Position numbers and translations under genes: made by a program
Source of the DNA: Chloroflexota bacterium
Lineage (GTDB): Bacteria; Chloroflexota; Anaerolineae; B4-G1; DUEL01
Length of the DNA stretch: 33,692 nt
Direction of reading: 5' to 3'
NCBI GenBank assembly: GCA_014874475.1
Contig: JADBJJ010000013.1
Span: 16,349 to 50,040, forward strand
Notes under the pieces: generated by a model
The model's input: the letters and a program-made list of their open reading frames with translations, nothing else
Database searches by the model: none
What the model was told of the DNA's origin: nothing
Part shown: in pieces, positions 1 to 6,521 of the stretch
How the letters are laid out: the number at the start of each line of letters is the position of its first letter
How positions within the stretch are numbered: position 1 is the first letter of the stretch

Positions 1-238
1 CACTCCGACGCCGACAGGTACGGTTCCGGTAATCCCGACACCCACGGAGAGCCCGATGCCGACGGAGAGTCCGACGCCGACGGCGAGCCCGACGCCGACG
101 GCGAGCCCGACGCCCACAGTGAGCCCGGCACCGACGGAGACGCCGACGGAGGTCCCGCCCTCTCCGACGCCGCCTATGCCCAACTCATCTCCCACAGCGG
201 AGCCCACCGTCTCGCTACTTTGTCACCGCTGTACATAA
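1..238 (+). CDS. C-terminal end of a Pro-Thr-rich secreted or surface protein (partial)
   Basis: The reading frame is open from base 2 to the TAA at 236-238, so the gene begins left of the window. About 78 residues are visible, almost all Pro, Thr, Ser, Glu and Ala in repeats of the type SPTPTA, ending in SLLCHRCT. Such low-complexity linkers usually join or extend extracellular domains; the same style recurs in the SH3 protein at 1121 and the sortase at 3507. No globular domain, membrane helix or LPxTG-type sorting signal lies in the visible part. The last residues lose the Pro-Thr pattern, so the natural tail may be different or frameshifted. Function unknown. Confidence 0.6.
   Translation, partial: TPTPTGTVPVIPTPTESPMPTESPTPTASPTPTASPTPTVSPAPTETPTEVPPSPTPPMPNSSPTAEPTVSLLCHRCT
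49..138 (+). repeat. Five tandem 18-bp units encoding a Pro-Thr-Ser repeat
   Basis: Units begin at 49, 67, 85, 103 and 121, each starting GAGYCCGRYRCC and differing at a few positions. The 18-bp period keeps the frame and encodes six-residue blocks of the (E/A/V)SPxPT type. This is a minisatellite inside the Pro-Thr linker and could vary in copy number between strains by slippage. Confidence 0.75.
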
Positions 239-262
239 ACTACCAGTCCACAGGAGGCAGAG

Positions 263-1093
263 ATGGTCCATAAAGACGGGACATTTTCCGGCTACGGCGG
301 ATTGTCCTTGTATTACCAGTGCTGGCGACCCGAAGGGGAGCCCCGGGCCGTGCTGGTCATCGTCCACGGCTTCGGCGAGCACAGCGGCCGCTATATGAGC
401 GTGGTCAACCACCTGGTGCCCAAAGGGTACGCCGTCTACGCGCTGGACCATCGGGGGCACGGTCGCTCCCCCGGACCGCGCGGCCATATCAACGCCTGGG
501 AGGAGTTCCGCGAGGACGTGCGGGCCTTTGTCCGCCAGGTTGCCGAGGCGGAGGCGGGACTCCCCCTCTTTCTGATGGGGCACAGTATGGGCGGCCTTAT
601 TGTCCTGGAGTACGCGCTGCATTACCCGGAGGGACTGAAAGGGGTCATCGCCTCCGGCCCCGCCCTGGCCCAGGTCGGTATTTCGCCGATCCTGATGACG
701 CTGGCGCGCGTCCTTTCTCGCATCTGGCCGCGATTCGCCATGAATACCGGACTGGATGCGACATCCATTTCCCGGGACCCCGAGGTGGTGGCAGCGTATC
801 GAGCCGACCCGCTGGTCCACAGCATCGGGACGGCCCGTTTGGGGACGGAGATGGGCCGGGCGATGCTATGGACCCACGAACACGCGCGGGAGTGGCGGTT
901 GCCCCTGCTCATTCTCCACGGTGGCGCCGACCGTCTGGTGCCGCCGGAAGGCAGCCGCCGCTTCTTTGAGAATGTGCCCATTGCGGATAAGGAGCGCATA
1001 GAATACGAGGGCGGATATCACGAGCCCCACAACGACACCCACCGGGCCCAGGTCCTGGCTGACCTGGAGCGCTGGCTGGAACGTCATCTGTAA
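263..1093 (+). CDS. Alpha/beta hydrolase, monoacylglycerol lipase-like (serine aminopeptidase S33 type)
   Basis: 276 residues, a usual size for this family of cytosolic esterases and monoacylglycerol lipases. The HGFGEHSGRY block (35-44) resembles the oxyanion region of monoglyceride lipases. The nucleophile elbow GHSMGG gives Ser108, and Asp223 in GGADRLVPP and His253 in GGYHE complete the triad. DHRGHGRS (62-69) is another family hallmark. There is no signal peptide. The start is supported by AGGAGG at 251-256. It follows the Pro-Thr-rich gene by 24 bp and precedes the SH3 gene by 27 bp, so the three may be co-transcribed. The substrate cannot be told from sequence: a monoacylglycerol, a lysophospholipid or another ester. 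Confidence 0.88.
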   Translation: MVHKDGTFSGYGGLSLYYQCWRPEGEPRAVLVIVHGFGEHSGRYMSVVNHLVPKGYAVYALDHRGHGRSPGPRGHINAWEEFREDVRAFVRQVAEAEAGLPLFLMGHSMGGLIVLEYALHYPEGLKGVIASGPALAQVGISPILMTLARVLSRIWPRFAMNTGLDATSISRDPEVVAAYRADPLVHSIGTARLGTEMGRAMLWTHEHAREWRLPLLILHGGADRLVPPEGSRRFFENVPIADKERIEYEGGYHEPHNDTHRAQVLADLERWLERHL

Positions 1094-1120
1094 TTCCTGC
1101 ATCCTGCGTCTTGCGTTCTT

Positions 1121-1603
1121 ATGGTCAGACGGCAAACCCCTCGTCCCTCCATTCCGATATACGTCTGGGTGCTGGCGCTGTTGGTGCTGGCGCTGGCAGC
1201 CATCGCTTGTGGGTTGTGGGCCCTCTATTTCTGGCGTCTCCAGGGGCCGCCAGGAGGCCTCAGCCCCACCCCCATCATTTGGACCGCTACCCCTATGCCC
1301 ACTCTACCCCCCTCTCCCACGCCGACGGAGACGCCTGTTCCCACTCCTACGGCATCGCCGGAGATTGCTATTGGCCGGTACGTGCGGGTGAGCGGGACGG
1401 GGGGCGCAGGGGTGAGCCTGCGGCAGGACCCGGACGTCAACAGCCCGCGCCTGGCCATCGGGCAGGAAGGGGAGGTCTTCATCGTGGTGAACGGCCCCCG
1501 GACGGTTGGCGGTTACACCTGGTGGCAGGTGCGGGACCCCACTAACGAGGCCCGGCAGGGATGGGCTGTCGCCAATTATCTTCAACCCGTAGAAAGACCA
1601 TAG
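1121..1603 (+). CDS. Membrane-anchored protein with Pro-Thr linker and bacterial SH3-like domain
   Basis: 160 residues in three parts. A short basic N-terminus and one membrane helix (about 13-37) act as an uncleaved anchor. A Pro-Thr linker covers about 48-80. A bacterial SH3 fold covers about 84-156, with the usual VSLRQDP, GEVFIVVNGP, WWQVRD and GWAVANYL strands. Such domains bind peptidoglycan peptides or other wall ligands, so this is probably a cell-surface protein facing outward. Cys30 lies inside the hydrophobic stretch, but there is no clear lipobox. No good ribosome site precedes the ATG at 1121. Its neighbours fit an envelope cluster. Precise role unknown. Confidence 0.75.
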   Translation: MVRRQTPRPSIPIYVWVLALLVLALAAIACGLWALYFWRLQGPPGGLSPTPIIWTATPMPTLPPSPTPTETPVPTPTASPEIAIGRYVRVSGTGGAGVSLRQDPDVNSPRLAIGQEGEVFIVVNGPRTVGGYTWWQVRDPTNEARQGWAVANYLQPVERP

Positions 1604-1655
1604 GCTGCAGGGGGAGGGCTGCCTCTGCTTCATTCCGAACAACTGTAGGAGCACT

Positions 1656-2408
1656 ATGGCCATCGTTCTGCTGTTGGGCATCCTGATCGGCGCAGTGGTC
1701 AATCGTTTGGGGAGCGACCTGCCAGCCCGGCGCCGCCCCCGTCTTCCCGAATGCCCGTATTGCGGGCGCCGTCGCCCTTGGTACCAGTGGGTATCTTTGC
1801 CCGCGTTCCTGATCCATCGCCAGCACTGTCCGTCCTGCGATGCTCTCATCTCCATCCGCCACCCACTGGTAGAACTGGGGCTGGCCTTTCTCTTCGGCTT
1901 TCTGTACCTGCGCTACGGGCTGACATCTCAATTCGTCTTCTTCGCCCTCTACACCGCCATCTTTATGCTCATCGCCGTTACCGACATAGAGCGGCGGCTG
2001 ATCCTGAACGTGGTCACTATCCCCGCTATGGCGCTGGCCATCGTGGGGTCATTCTTCACCGGCCACATTGGTTGGAAAAGCGCTCTAGTGGGCGGCGCGG
2101 TCGCTTATGTCATCCTGATGGCTATCGTCCTTCTGGGCAACTGGCTGGTGGGGCCAGGGGCTATGGGCGGCGGAGACGTCAAGTTGGCCGCTTTCATCGG
2201 CCTGGTGACGGGCTTCCCGATGGTCATCGTGGCGCTGCTGCTGGCGATTCTGAGCGGTGGAGTGGTCAGCCTCTTCCTGCTCCTGGCTCGCCTGCGGTCA
2301 CTCAGGGACCCGATTCCCTATGGCCCATTCCTGATCGCTGGCGGCTGGGCGACGATGATCTGGGGGATGGAAATTGTCCACTGGTTCTTCCGAGGAGGTG
2401 CAGGATGA
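1656..2408 (+). CDS. Prepilin peptidase (type IV leader peptidase family, A24)
   Basis: 250 residues, the family's usual length. The membrane aspartyl protease cleaves and often N-methylates type IV prepilin-like leader peptides. The N-terminal cytosolic loop carries two zinc-binding pairs, CPYC (33-36) and CPSC (58-61), typical of bifunctional PilD enzymes. The two catalytic aspartates are Asp110 in VTDIERRLI and Asp174 in GGGDVKLA. Six to eight hydrophobic helices follow the loop. The start has AGGAG about six bases upstream. The stop overlaps the start of the reductase gene by four bases (ATGA). No pilin, PilB or PilC gene is in the window, so its substrates are encoded elsewhere. Confidence 0.93.
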   Translation: MAIVLLLGILIGAVVNRLGSDLPARRRPRLPECPYCGRRRPWYQWVSLPAFLIHRQHCPSCDALISIRHPLVELGLAFLFGFLYLRYGLTSQFVFFALYTAIFMLIAVTDIERRLILNVVTIPAMALAIVGSFFTGHIGWKSALVGGAVAYVILMAIVLLGNWLVGPGAMGGGDVKLAAFIGLVTGFPMVIVALLLAILSGGVVSLFLLLARLRSLRDPIPYGPFLIAGGWATMIWGMEIVHWFFRGGAG

Positions 2409-3490
2409 GGATCGTCGTCCTGGGCGGTTGCGGCGATATGGGAAGTCATGTCGTTCGCGACCTGATCAACTTCTCCGACGCCGAGGTGGTCATTGCCGAC
2501 TACCGGCTGGAGCGGGCGCAGCAGATGGCCACCGAACTGGGGGACCGCGCCCGGGCCGTCTTCGTGGACGCCGAAGACGCCGACATGCTGGTCCGGGTGC
2601 TGGAGGGCGCGGATGCCGCTGTGGGGTGCATTGGCCCCTTCTACTACTTTGCTCCCAAACTGGTCCGGGCGGCTATCCGGGCCCGCGTCCCCTATGTGGA
2701 TATCTGTGACGACTGGGGGCCAATAGACGAGGTGTGGAGCATAGCCCCCCAGGCAGAAGAGGCAGGCGTCACAGTCATCAATGGTCTGGGGTGGACGCCG
2801 GGGATCACCAATCTGATGGCGAAGAAGGGGGCCGCCCAACTGGATGAGGTAGACGAAATCCGCATCTATTGGGGCGGCGGCGCGGCGGATTCGGAGGGAC
2901 TGGCCGTCGTGATGCACGTCTTCTATGCCATTACCGGAGAGGTACCCACCTTCCGCGATGGACAACGGGTGATGGTCCCGGCGGGCAGCGAAAAGGAATG
3001 GGTGGACTTTCCGGCTCCGCTGGGTCGGGTGGAAGTGTATCACTGCGGGCATCCGGAACCGCTGACCATTCCCCGAACCATCCCGGCCCGCAAGGTTTTT
3101 CTGAAGGGCGGATTGACCCCGCGCTGGAACAACTCCCTCGGTGCCTTTCTGGTCCGACTGGGCCTGAGCCGAAGCCATCGCTCCATCGTCCGCGTGGCCC
3201 GGCTGATTCACCGCGTGGAGGGGATCATCGGCGCGGGGGGTGTCTCGTTCTCCGGCGCCCGGGTGGACGTGTTAGGCCGGAAGGGCGGGGAGGCCCGGAA
3301 AGTCCGCTACGCCACAGTGGACAAGATGGGCCGTCTGACTGGCATCCCGGCCGCAGTGGGGGCGGTTATGCTGGCCCGGCGGGAGGTGCACAAACCCGGC
3401 ATCTTCGCCCCGGAGGAATTGCTGGAGCCGGATCCGGTTTTCGCCCAACTGGAACAACGGGGCATCCGGATCCAGGAATGGCACGAATGA
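2405..3490 (+). CDS. Saccharopine dehydrogenase-like NAD(P)-binding oxidoreductase
   Basis: 361 residues counted from the ATG at 2405, which overlaps the prepilin peptidase stop and has GGAGGTG just before it. The frame stays open far upstream, but that part only mirrors the peptidase gene. The N-terminus IVVLGGCGDMGSHVVRDL is a Rossmann dinucleotide-binding loop of the saccharopine-dehydrogenase NADP family; IADYRLERAQQMA follows as the second strand. The second half (about 130-340) fits the family's C-terminal domain. Homologues include carboxynorspermidine and lysine-pathway reductases and many of unknown substrate. Nothing nearby identifies the substrate, so only the redox fold is assigned. 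Confidence 0.8.
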   Translation: MRIVVLGGCGDMGSHVVRDLINFSDAEVVIADYRLERAQQMATELGDRARAVFVDAEDADMLVRVLEGADAAVGCIGPFYYFAPKLVRAAIRARVPYVDICDDWGPIDEVWSIAPQAEEAGVTVINGLGWTPGITNLMAKKGAAQLDEVDEIRIYWGGGAADSEGLAVVMHVFYAITGEVPTFRDGQRVMVPAGSEKEWVDFPAPLGRVEVYHCGHPEPLTIPRTIPARKVFLKGGLTPRWNNSLGAFLVRLGLSRSHRSIVRVARLIHRVEGIIGAGGVSFSGARVDVLGRKGGEARKVRYATVDKMGRLTGIPAAVGAVMLARREVHKPGIFAPEELLEPDPVFAQLEQRGIRIQEWHE

Positions 3491-3506
3491 GGCAAGTGGG
3501 ACACGA

Positions 3507-4475
3507 ATGATGCGAGATCGTCGGTCTGTAGATGAACTTTCCATAGAGGAACTGGAGGAGATTCTCCGCATCCGCAAGGCGCAGGCGCGGCTGGAGCGGT
3601 TACGAAAGGCGAGAGGTCCCCTGGTTCCCCGGGACCCGCTGGCCCCGGAGCGACCGGAGGCGGAGGTGGAACTTCCGCCCCTTCCGGATGAGCATCGTCT
3701 CTACGCCGATGAGGGTGCCAGCGCGGGATTTCGGGCCCGCCCGGTGGATGAGGAATCACCGCGCCGCCGCCGTTCCCCAAGACCCATCCGCTGGGCCTGG
3801 GTGCGGGATCAGGCCCTTCTGATTCTGGAAATTCTGGCCCTGGTGGGCCTGATCGCTGTGCTGATTAGCACGCTGGACACGCTTCAGGATTTGAACCGTC
3901 AGGCCCGGGCGATTCAGGCGGAGCAGGTGCCCACGCCCACACCCACCCCCCTGATTCGGGTCGTTATGCTACCGGGCGGCCACAGCCCTCCGGATGCCCA
4001 GGGGTACTCAGAGCCCGCGCCGGTCCCGGCCCATCTGCGTCATCTGGTGAGCGCCATCACACCGCTTCCTGCGCCGACGCCTGGGCCGGAGCAGGCCATC
4101 CGCATCCGCATTCCCTCCATCGGGGTGGACGCGCCGGTGGTGGAAGGGGACGACTGGGAGAGTCTGAAGCGGGGCGCCGGCCATCATATCGGCTCAGCCA
4201 ACCCGGGGGAGCGGGGGAACTGTATCATCTCCGCTCATAATGATATCTACGGGGAAATCTTCCGCGACCTGCCCAAAGTCCAGTTAGGGGACATAGTGGA
4301 GGTTTACACCGCCAGCCAGGTCTACCGGTATCGGGTGACCCAGACCCGCATCGTGGAGCCGACGGATGTCAGTGTGATGTACCCGACCAGCAGCCCGGTG
4401 CTCACTCTCATCTCCTGCTACCCCTACGGGGTAAACACTCATCGGATTGTGGTGATTGCCGAATTGGAGCCGTAG
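3507..4475 (+). CDS. Sortase with long cytoplasmic N-terminus
   Basis: 322 residues. Residues 1-97 are charged and probably cytosolic, with a helical Glu/Arg-rich start (9-37) and an RRRR cluster at 86-89 before one membrane helix (about 101-123). A Pro-Thr linker (141-148) leads to the sortase domain (about 197-320). Catalytic residues are His244 in SAHNDIYG, Cys304 in TLISCYPYGVNTHR and Arg313. Sortases are cysteine transpeptidases that attach surface proteins to the wall or to each other. The PYGVNTHR motif resembles class C (pilin) sortases, but there is no C-terminal membrane helix, so class D/E architecture fits better. The start codon is the first of two ATGs; the ribosome site is weak. 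Confidence 0.9.
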   Translation: MMRDRRSVDELSIEELEEILRIRKAQARLERLRKARGPLVPRDPLAPERPEAEVELPPLPDEHRLYADEGASAGFRARPVDEESPRRRRSPRPIRWAWVRDQALLILEILALVGLIAVLISTLDTLQDLNRQARAIQAEQVPTPTPTPLIRVVMLPGGHSPPDAQGYSEPAPVPAHLRHLVSAITPLPAPTPGPEQAIRIRIPSIGVDAPVVEGDDWESLKRGAGHHIGSANPGERGNCIISAHNDIYGEIFRDLPKVQLGDIVEVYTASQVYRYRVTQTRIVEPTDVSVMYPTSSPVLTLISCYPYGVNTHRIVVIAELEP

Positions 4476-4484
4476 AGGTATAAT
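4456..4484 (+). promoter_or_regulatory. Sigma70-type promoter for the small membrane protein gene
   Basis: TTGCCG (4456-4461) and a perfect TATAAT (4479-4484) are 17 bp apart. It lies at the very end of the sortase gene, with the start codon of the next gene about 40 bp downstream. Confidence 0.6.
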
Positions 4485-4524
4485 ACCGGGCGATTCATTC
4501 CAGCGGAGGAGTTGAGGAGGTTCT

Positions 4525-4773
4525 ATGGGGAAGAAGTCCCGTCGTCGGCGGGGAGCACGCCCCCGCCTTTCTGCGGCCCAACTGGTCCAGCCGGAGGAGC
4601 AGGCGGCCACACCGACTACCACTGCAGTCTCTTCGGCCCCGAAGGTCTCCGCGCGCGTCCTGCGGGACCTCCGGGAGGAGTACCCCTACGTGGTGGCCGA
4701 TCTGAAGCGGATTGCCATCATTGCGGCGGCCATGCTGGTGCTGATGCTCGGGCTGGCATTTCTGTTGGTCTAA
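4525..4773 (+). CDS. Small basic protein with a C-terminal membrane helix
   Basis: 82 residues. A strongly basic start (KKSRRRRGARPR, 3-14) is followed by an Ala/Thr-rich stretch, a charged segment ending in LKR (60-62), and one membrane helix at about 63-81 that reaches the C-terminus. The layout is that of a tail-anchored protein with its N-terminal part in the cytosol. A strong ribosome site, GAGGAGG, lies just before the ATG, and the gene has its own promoter. I recognise no family. Small proteins of this type are common in Chloroflexota genomes, but the function is not known to me. Confidence 0.65.
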   Translation: MGKKSRRRRGARPRLSAAQLVQPEEQAATPTTTAVSSAPKVSARVLRDLREEYPYVVADLKRIAIIAAAMLVLMLGLAFLLV

Positions 4774-5092
4774 TACCACATACTACAACCGTAGATAGCC
4801 ATTCCGGCCTCTCCGGTAACTCGCCAGCAGGTGCTTTTCCCATACCAAGATTCCGCATGGGCAGCCGGATGACCGGCTGGGATTGGGTCTTGTTCCACCA
4901 CAGACAGAGTGCAGTTGTAGTACTAAGAGCCCAGAGGTCAAACTTCAAGTACTGAGCCCAGGGCTCTCACCCTTTCACACCAGAAACGGGGAGGAAACAC
5001 ACGCTACACCGTTTCGCCGATCGGGTATGCGTCCGTCGGGAAACGGGCAAATCGCTACAGCCATCGCTGTCGCAGCGAAGGGCATCTAGTGA
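4774..5092. other. Non-coding stretch rich in inverted repeats
   Basis: No credible gene lies between two convergent genes. Four perfect inverted repeats are visible: TACTACAAC/GTTGTAGTA (4781-4789 and 4914-4922), CAGCCGG/CCGGCTG with a four-base loop (4862-4879), AGAGCCC/GGGCTCT (4926-4932 and 4961-4967, with the near-palindrome GAGCCCAGGGCTC inside), and CCGTTTC/GAAACGG (5009-5015 and 5040-5046, extended by CCGA/TCGG). A further GAAACGG at 4983-4989 could pair with the same CCGTTTC, giving two exclusive stems. None is followed by a T-run. It may be a structured RNA, a MITE-like remnant (first pair as ends) or a terminator region. Confidence 0.45.
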
Positions 5093-5341
5093 TTACCATT
5101 TCTCTTCGTCTTCTTCCAGGTCCTCGTCAAAAAGGTCCTCTTCTTCCCACTCTTCCTCTTCCTCCCACTCTAATTCTTCTTCTTCTTCCAGATCCTCGTA
5201 GTCAAAGACGTATTCCAGTTCCAGGGGATTTAGGCTGACGACTTCCAGAAGGGCCCCGCATTCCTCGCAGTACAGGCGATCGTAGAGAGCGACATCCGGG
5301 GAGACAGGAAGAATGGTGTTGCATTCTGGACAGCGTGCCAT
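5093..5341 (-). CDS. LysW-like zinc-ribbon carrier protein with long acidic tail
   Basis: 82 residues from the ATG at 5341, chosen because AAAGGAGG lies five bases upstream and because a promoter overlaps the farther in-frame start at 5446. Residues 3-43 follow the amino-group carrier LysW: CPEC (4-7), CEEC (25-28), then GALLEVVSLNPLELE. LysW carries alpha-aminoadipate or glutamate on its C-terminal glutamate during lysine or arginine synthesis. Here the last 36 residues are nearly all Glu, Asp, Trp and Leu and end in EDEEKW, with no EDWGE end. No lysX, lysZ or argX gene is in the window, so a carrier role is inferred from the fold only; an acidic zinc-ribbon adaptor is the alternative. Confidence 0.75.
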   Translation of the reverse strand: MARCPECNTILPVSPDVALYDRLYCEECGALLEVVSLNPLELEYVFDYEDLEEEEELEWEEEEEWEEEDLFDEDLEEDEEKW

Positions 5342-5373
5342 TTTTCCTCCTTTGAAAGTGGCCTGAATATGAA

Positions 5374-5390
5374 CCTGCCCATCGGGCAGG
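5374..5390 (-). promoter_or_regulatory. Hairpin in the leader of the LysW-like gene
   Basis: CCTGCCC and GGGCAGG pair perfectly around a three-base loop, within the about 70-base leader between the predicted transcript start (about 5411) and the ribosome site. No U-run follows it, so it is not a terminator; it may stabilise the message or serve regulation. Confidence 0.45.
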
Positions 5391-5417
5391 CCGTAGCCCT
5401 TGACTCTGGTCGGTTTT

Positions 5418-5446
5418 ATTATGCCATTTTCTTTTTTCTTCGTCAA
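5418..5446 (-). promoter_or_regulatory. Sigma70-type promoter for the LysW-like gene
   Basis: Read on the minus strand: TTGACG (5446-5441), a 17-base spacer that is nearly all purine, then CATAAT (5423-5418). Each hexamer matches consensus at five of six positions. Confidence 0.7.
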
Positions 5447-5483
5447 GTGGTCCGGAACGATGGCGGCGGAGGAACGCGAAGGG

Positions 5484-5512
5484 TTGACTTTTCAGGCCAG
5501 CGGAGGTAAAAT
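5484..5512 (+). promoter_or_regulatory. Sigma70-type promoter for the FmdB-type gene
   Basis: TTGACT (5484-5489) and TAAAAT (5507-5512) are 17 bp apart. Transcription would begin near 5519, giving a very short leader of about 12 bases. It is 37 bp from the promoter of the divergent LysW-like gene. Confidence 0.7.
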
Positions 5513-5530
5513 TCCACCACGAGGTGGAAG

Positions 5531-5761
5531 ATGCCGCTGTACGAGTATATTTGCCAGCAATGTCAGCACCGTTTTGACGCGCTGCGGCCGATGTCCAGCG
5601 CTGATGCTCCCATCGCCTGTCCGCACTGCGGCAGTATGGAGACCCGGCGGGCGATTTCACTTTTTGCGGCTATCGGCAGCGAAGGGGTCATTACTGGCGG
5701 GGGCTCCTCCTGTACCTCCTGCTCAGCGACTTCTTGCGCTGGTTGCAGTTCCCGCCGTTAG
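5531..5761 (+). CDS. FmdB-type zinc-ribbon protein
   Basis: 76 residues. MPLYEYICQQCQHRFD with CPHC at 30-33 is the classic FmdB/CxxC-CxxC regulatory zinc ribbon. This family of small cytosolic proteins was first noted beside formamidase and amidase genes; its function is mostly unproven. The C-terminal part (about 58-74) is Gly-Ser-Cys rich with five more cysteines (SCTSC, SCAGC), as in many members. GAGGTGG precedes the ATG, but it can pair with CCACC at 5514-5518, partly hiding the ribosome site. The gene stands alone between its own promoter and terminator. Confidence 0.85.
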   Translation: MPLYEYICQQCQHRFDALRPMSSADAPIACPHCGSMETRRAISLFAAIGSEGVITGGGSSCTSCSATSCAGCSSRR

Positions 5762-5776
5762 GTTTGTCAGCCGCCG

Positions 5777-5824
5777 AAAAGGGCCGGCAACGCGTAAAAA
5801 GCCGTCGTACCGCCGGCCTTTTTT
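5777..5824. terminator. Bidirectional intrinsic terminator
   Basis: GGCCGGC (5782-5788) and GCCGGCC (5812-5818) form the stem, followed by TTTTTT (5819-5824) on the plus strand and preceded by AAAA (5777-5780), which gives a four-base T-run on the minus strand. It lies between the converging ends of the FmdB-type gene and tsaC and can serve both. Confidence 0.75.
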
Positions 5825-5879
5825 CGGGACTGGCGCAAGGGATGGGTTCCCCCTCCCATCGGGAAAGTGCGCCATTCTG

Positions 5880-6521
5880 TTACCGTGAACCCTCCCGACG
5901 GATCAACCCCAGAACCCTCCGGATATTTACCTCAGAAATGGGGCCCTCCCGCACAACCACAGGCGGCCATCGGGTACAATCCACCACCGTGGAGGCGGCT
6001 CCGATGGATGCCCAGCCACCGTCAATCACCAGGTCTACTTTAGAATCCAGTTGAGCCAGCACTTCCTGAGCGTTCCGGGCAACCGGATGGCCTGGGAGAT
6101 TGGCGCTGGTGACCGCCAGCGCTCCCCCGGCGGCCTGGATGAGTGTCCGGGCCAGCGGCAGGGCGGGCACGCGAATGCCGACCCGGGGACCTTCCCCGAT
6201 TTCCGGCGATACGGCCTCGGTGCGAGGAAGCATCAGGGTCACCGGGCCGGGCCAGAAGTGTTGGGCCAGCGGCTGGACGATTTCCGGCAGTGTGGCGAAG
6301 CGAGGAAGTTCTTCGGGACTGGAAAGGAGCAAAGCGATGAATGCCCCATCGTCCCGGCCTTTGATCCGCCGTATACGGCGCAGGGCTTCGGTGGAATCGG
6401 GAAAAGCGGAGAGGCCATAGACGGTTTCGGTAGGGAGTACGACTAATCCCCCAGCCCGCCACACGGCCAGAGCCTGTTTCACAACATCGGGCTCTTCCGC
6501 CCGAATGACCCGGGTTTTCAC
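5880..6521 (-). CDS. tsaC: L-threonylcarbamoyladenylate synthase (TsaC/Sua5/YrdC family)
   Basis: 213 residues. The enzyme makes threonylcarbamoyl-AMP from threonine, bicarbonate and ATP, the first step of the t6A modification at position 37 of tRNAs that read ANN codons. Family motifs are all present: PTETVYGLSA (30-39), KGR (54-56), FWPGPVT (89-95), RVGIRVP and TSANLPG (138-144). The length is that of the short TsaC form, without the extra Sua5 domain. Translation starts at a GTG that overlaps the prmC stop by four bases, with GGAGG upstream, so the two are translationally coupled. It is the last gene of the operon starting near 11290. Confidence 0.93.
   Translation of the reverse strand: MKTRVIRAEEPDVVKQALAVWRAGGLVVLPTETVYGLSAFPDSTEALRRIRRIKGRDDGAFIALLLSSPEELPRFATLPEIVQPLAQHFWPGPVTLMLPRTEAVSPEIGEGPRVGIRVPALPLARTLIQAAGGALAVTSANLPGHPVARNAQEVLAQLDSKVDLVIDGGWASIGAASTVVDCTRWPPVVVREGPISEVNIRRVLGLIRREGSR

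Noticed and set aside
49-138. CRISPR-like array
   Set aside because: Direct tandem 18-bp units with no spacers, in frame with a Pro-Thr coding region.
1751-2404. Upstream extension of the saccharopine-dehydrogenase-like frame
   Set aside because: It overlaps the prepilin peptidase in another frame; the Rossmann start and ribosome site fix the start at 2405.
4774-5092. tRNA, RNase P, SRP or 6S RNA
   Set aside because: No cloverleaf or family-specific motif was recognised on either strand.
5342-5446. Longer N-terminus for the LysW-like protein
   Set aside because: The -35 box lies on its start codon, and the AAAGGAGG site favours 5341.
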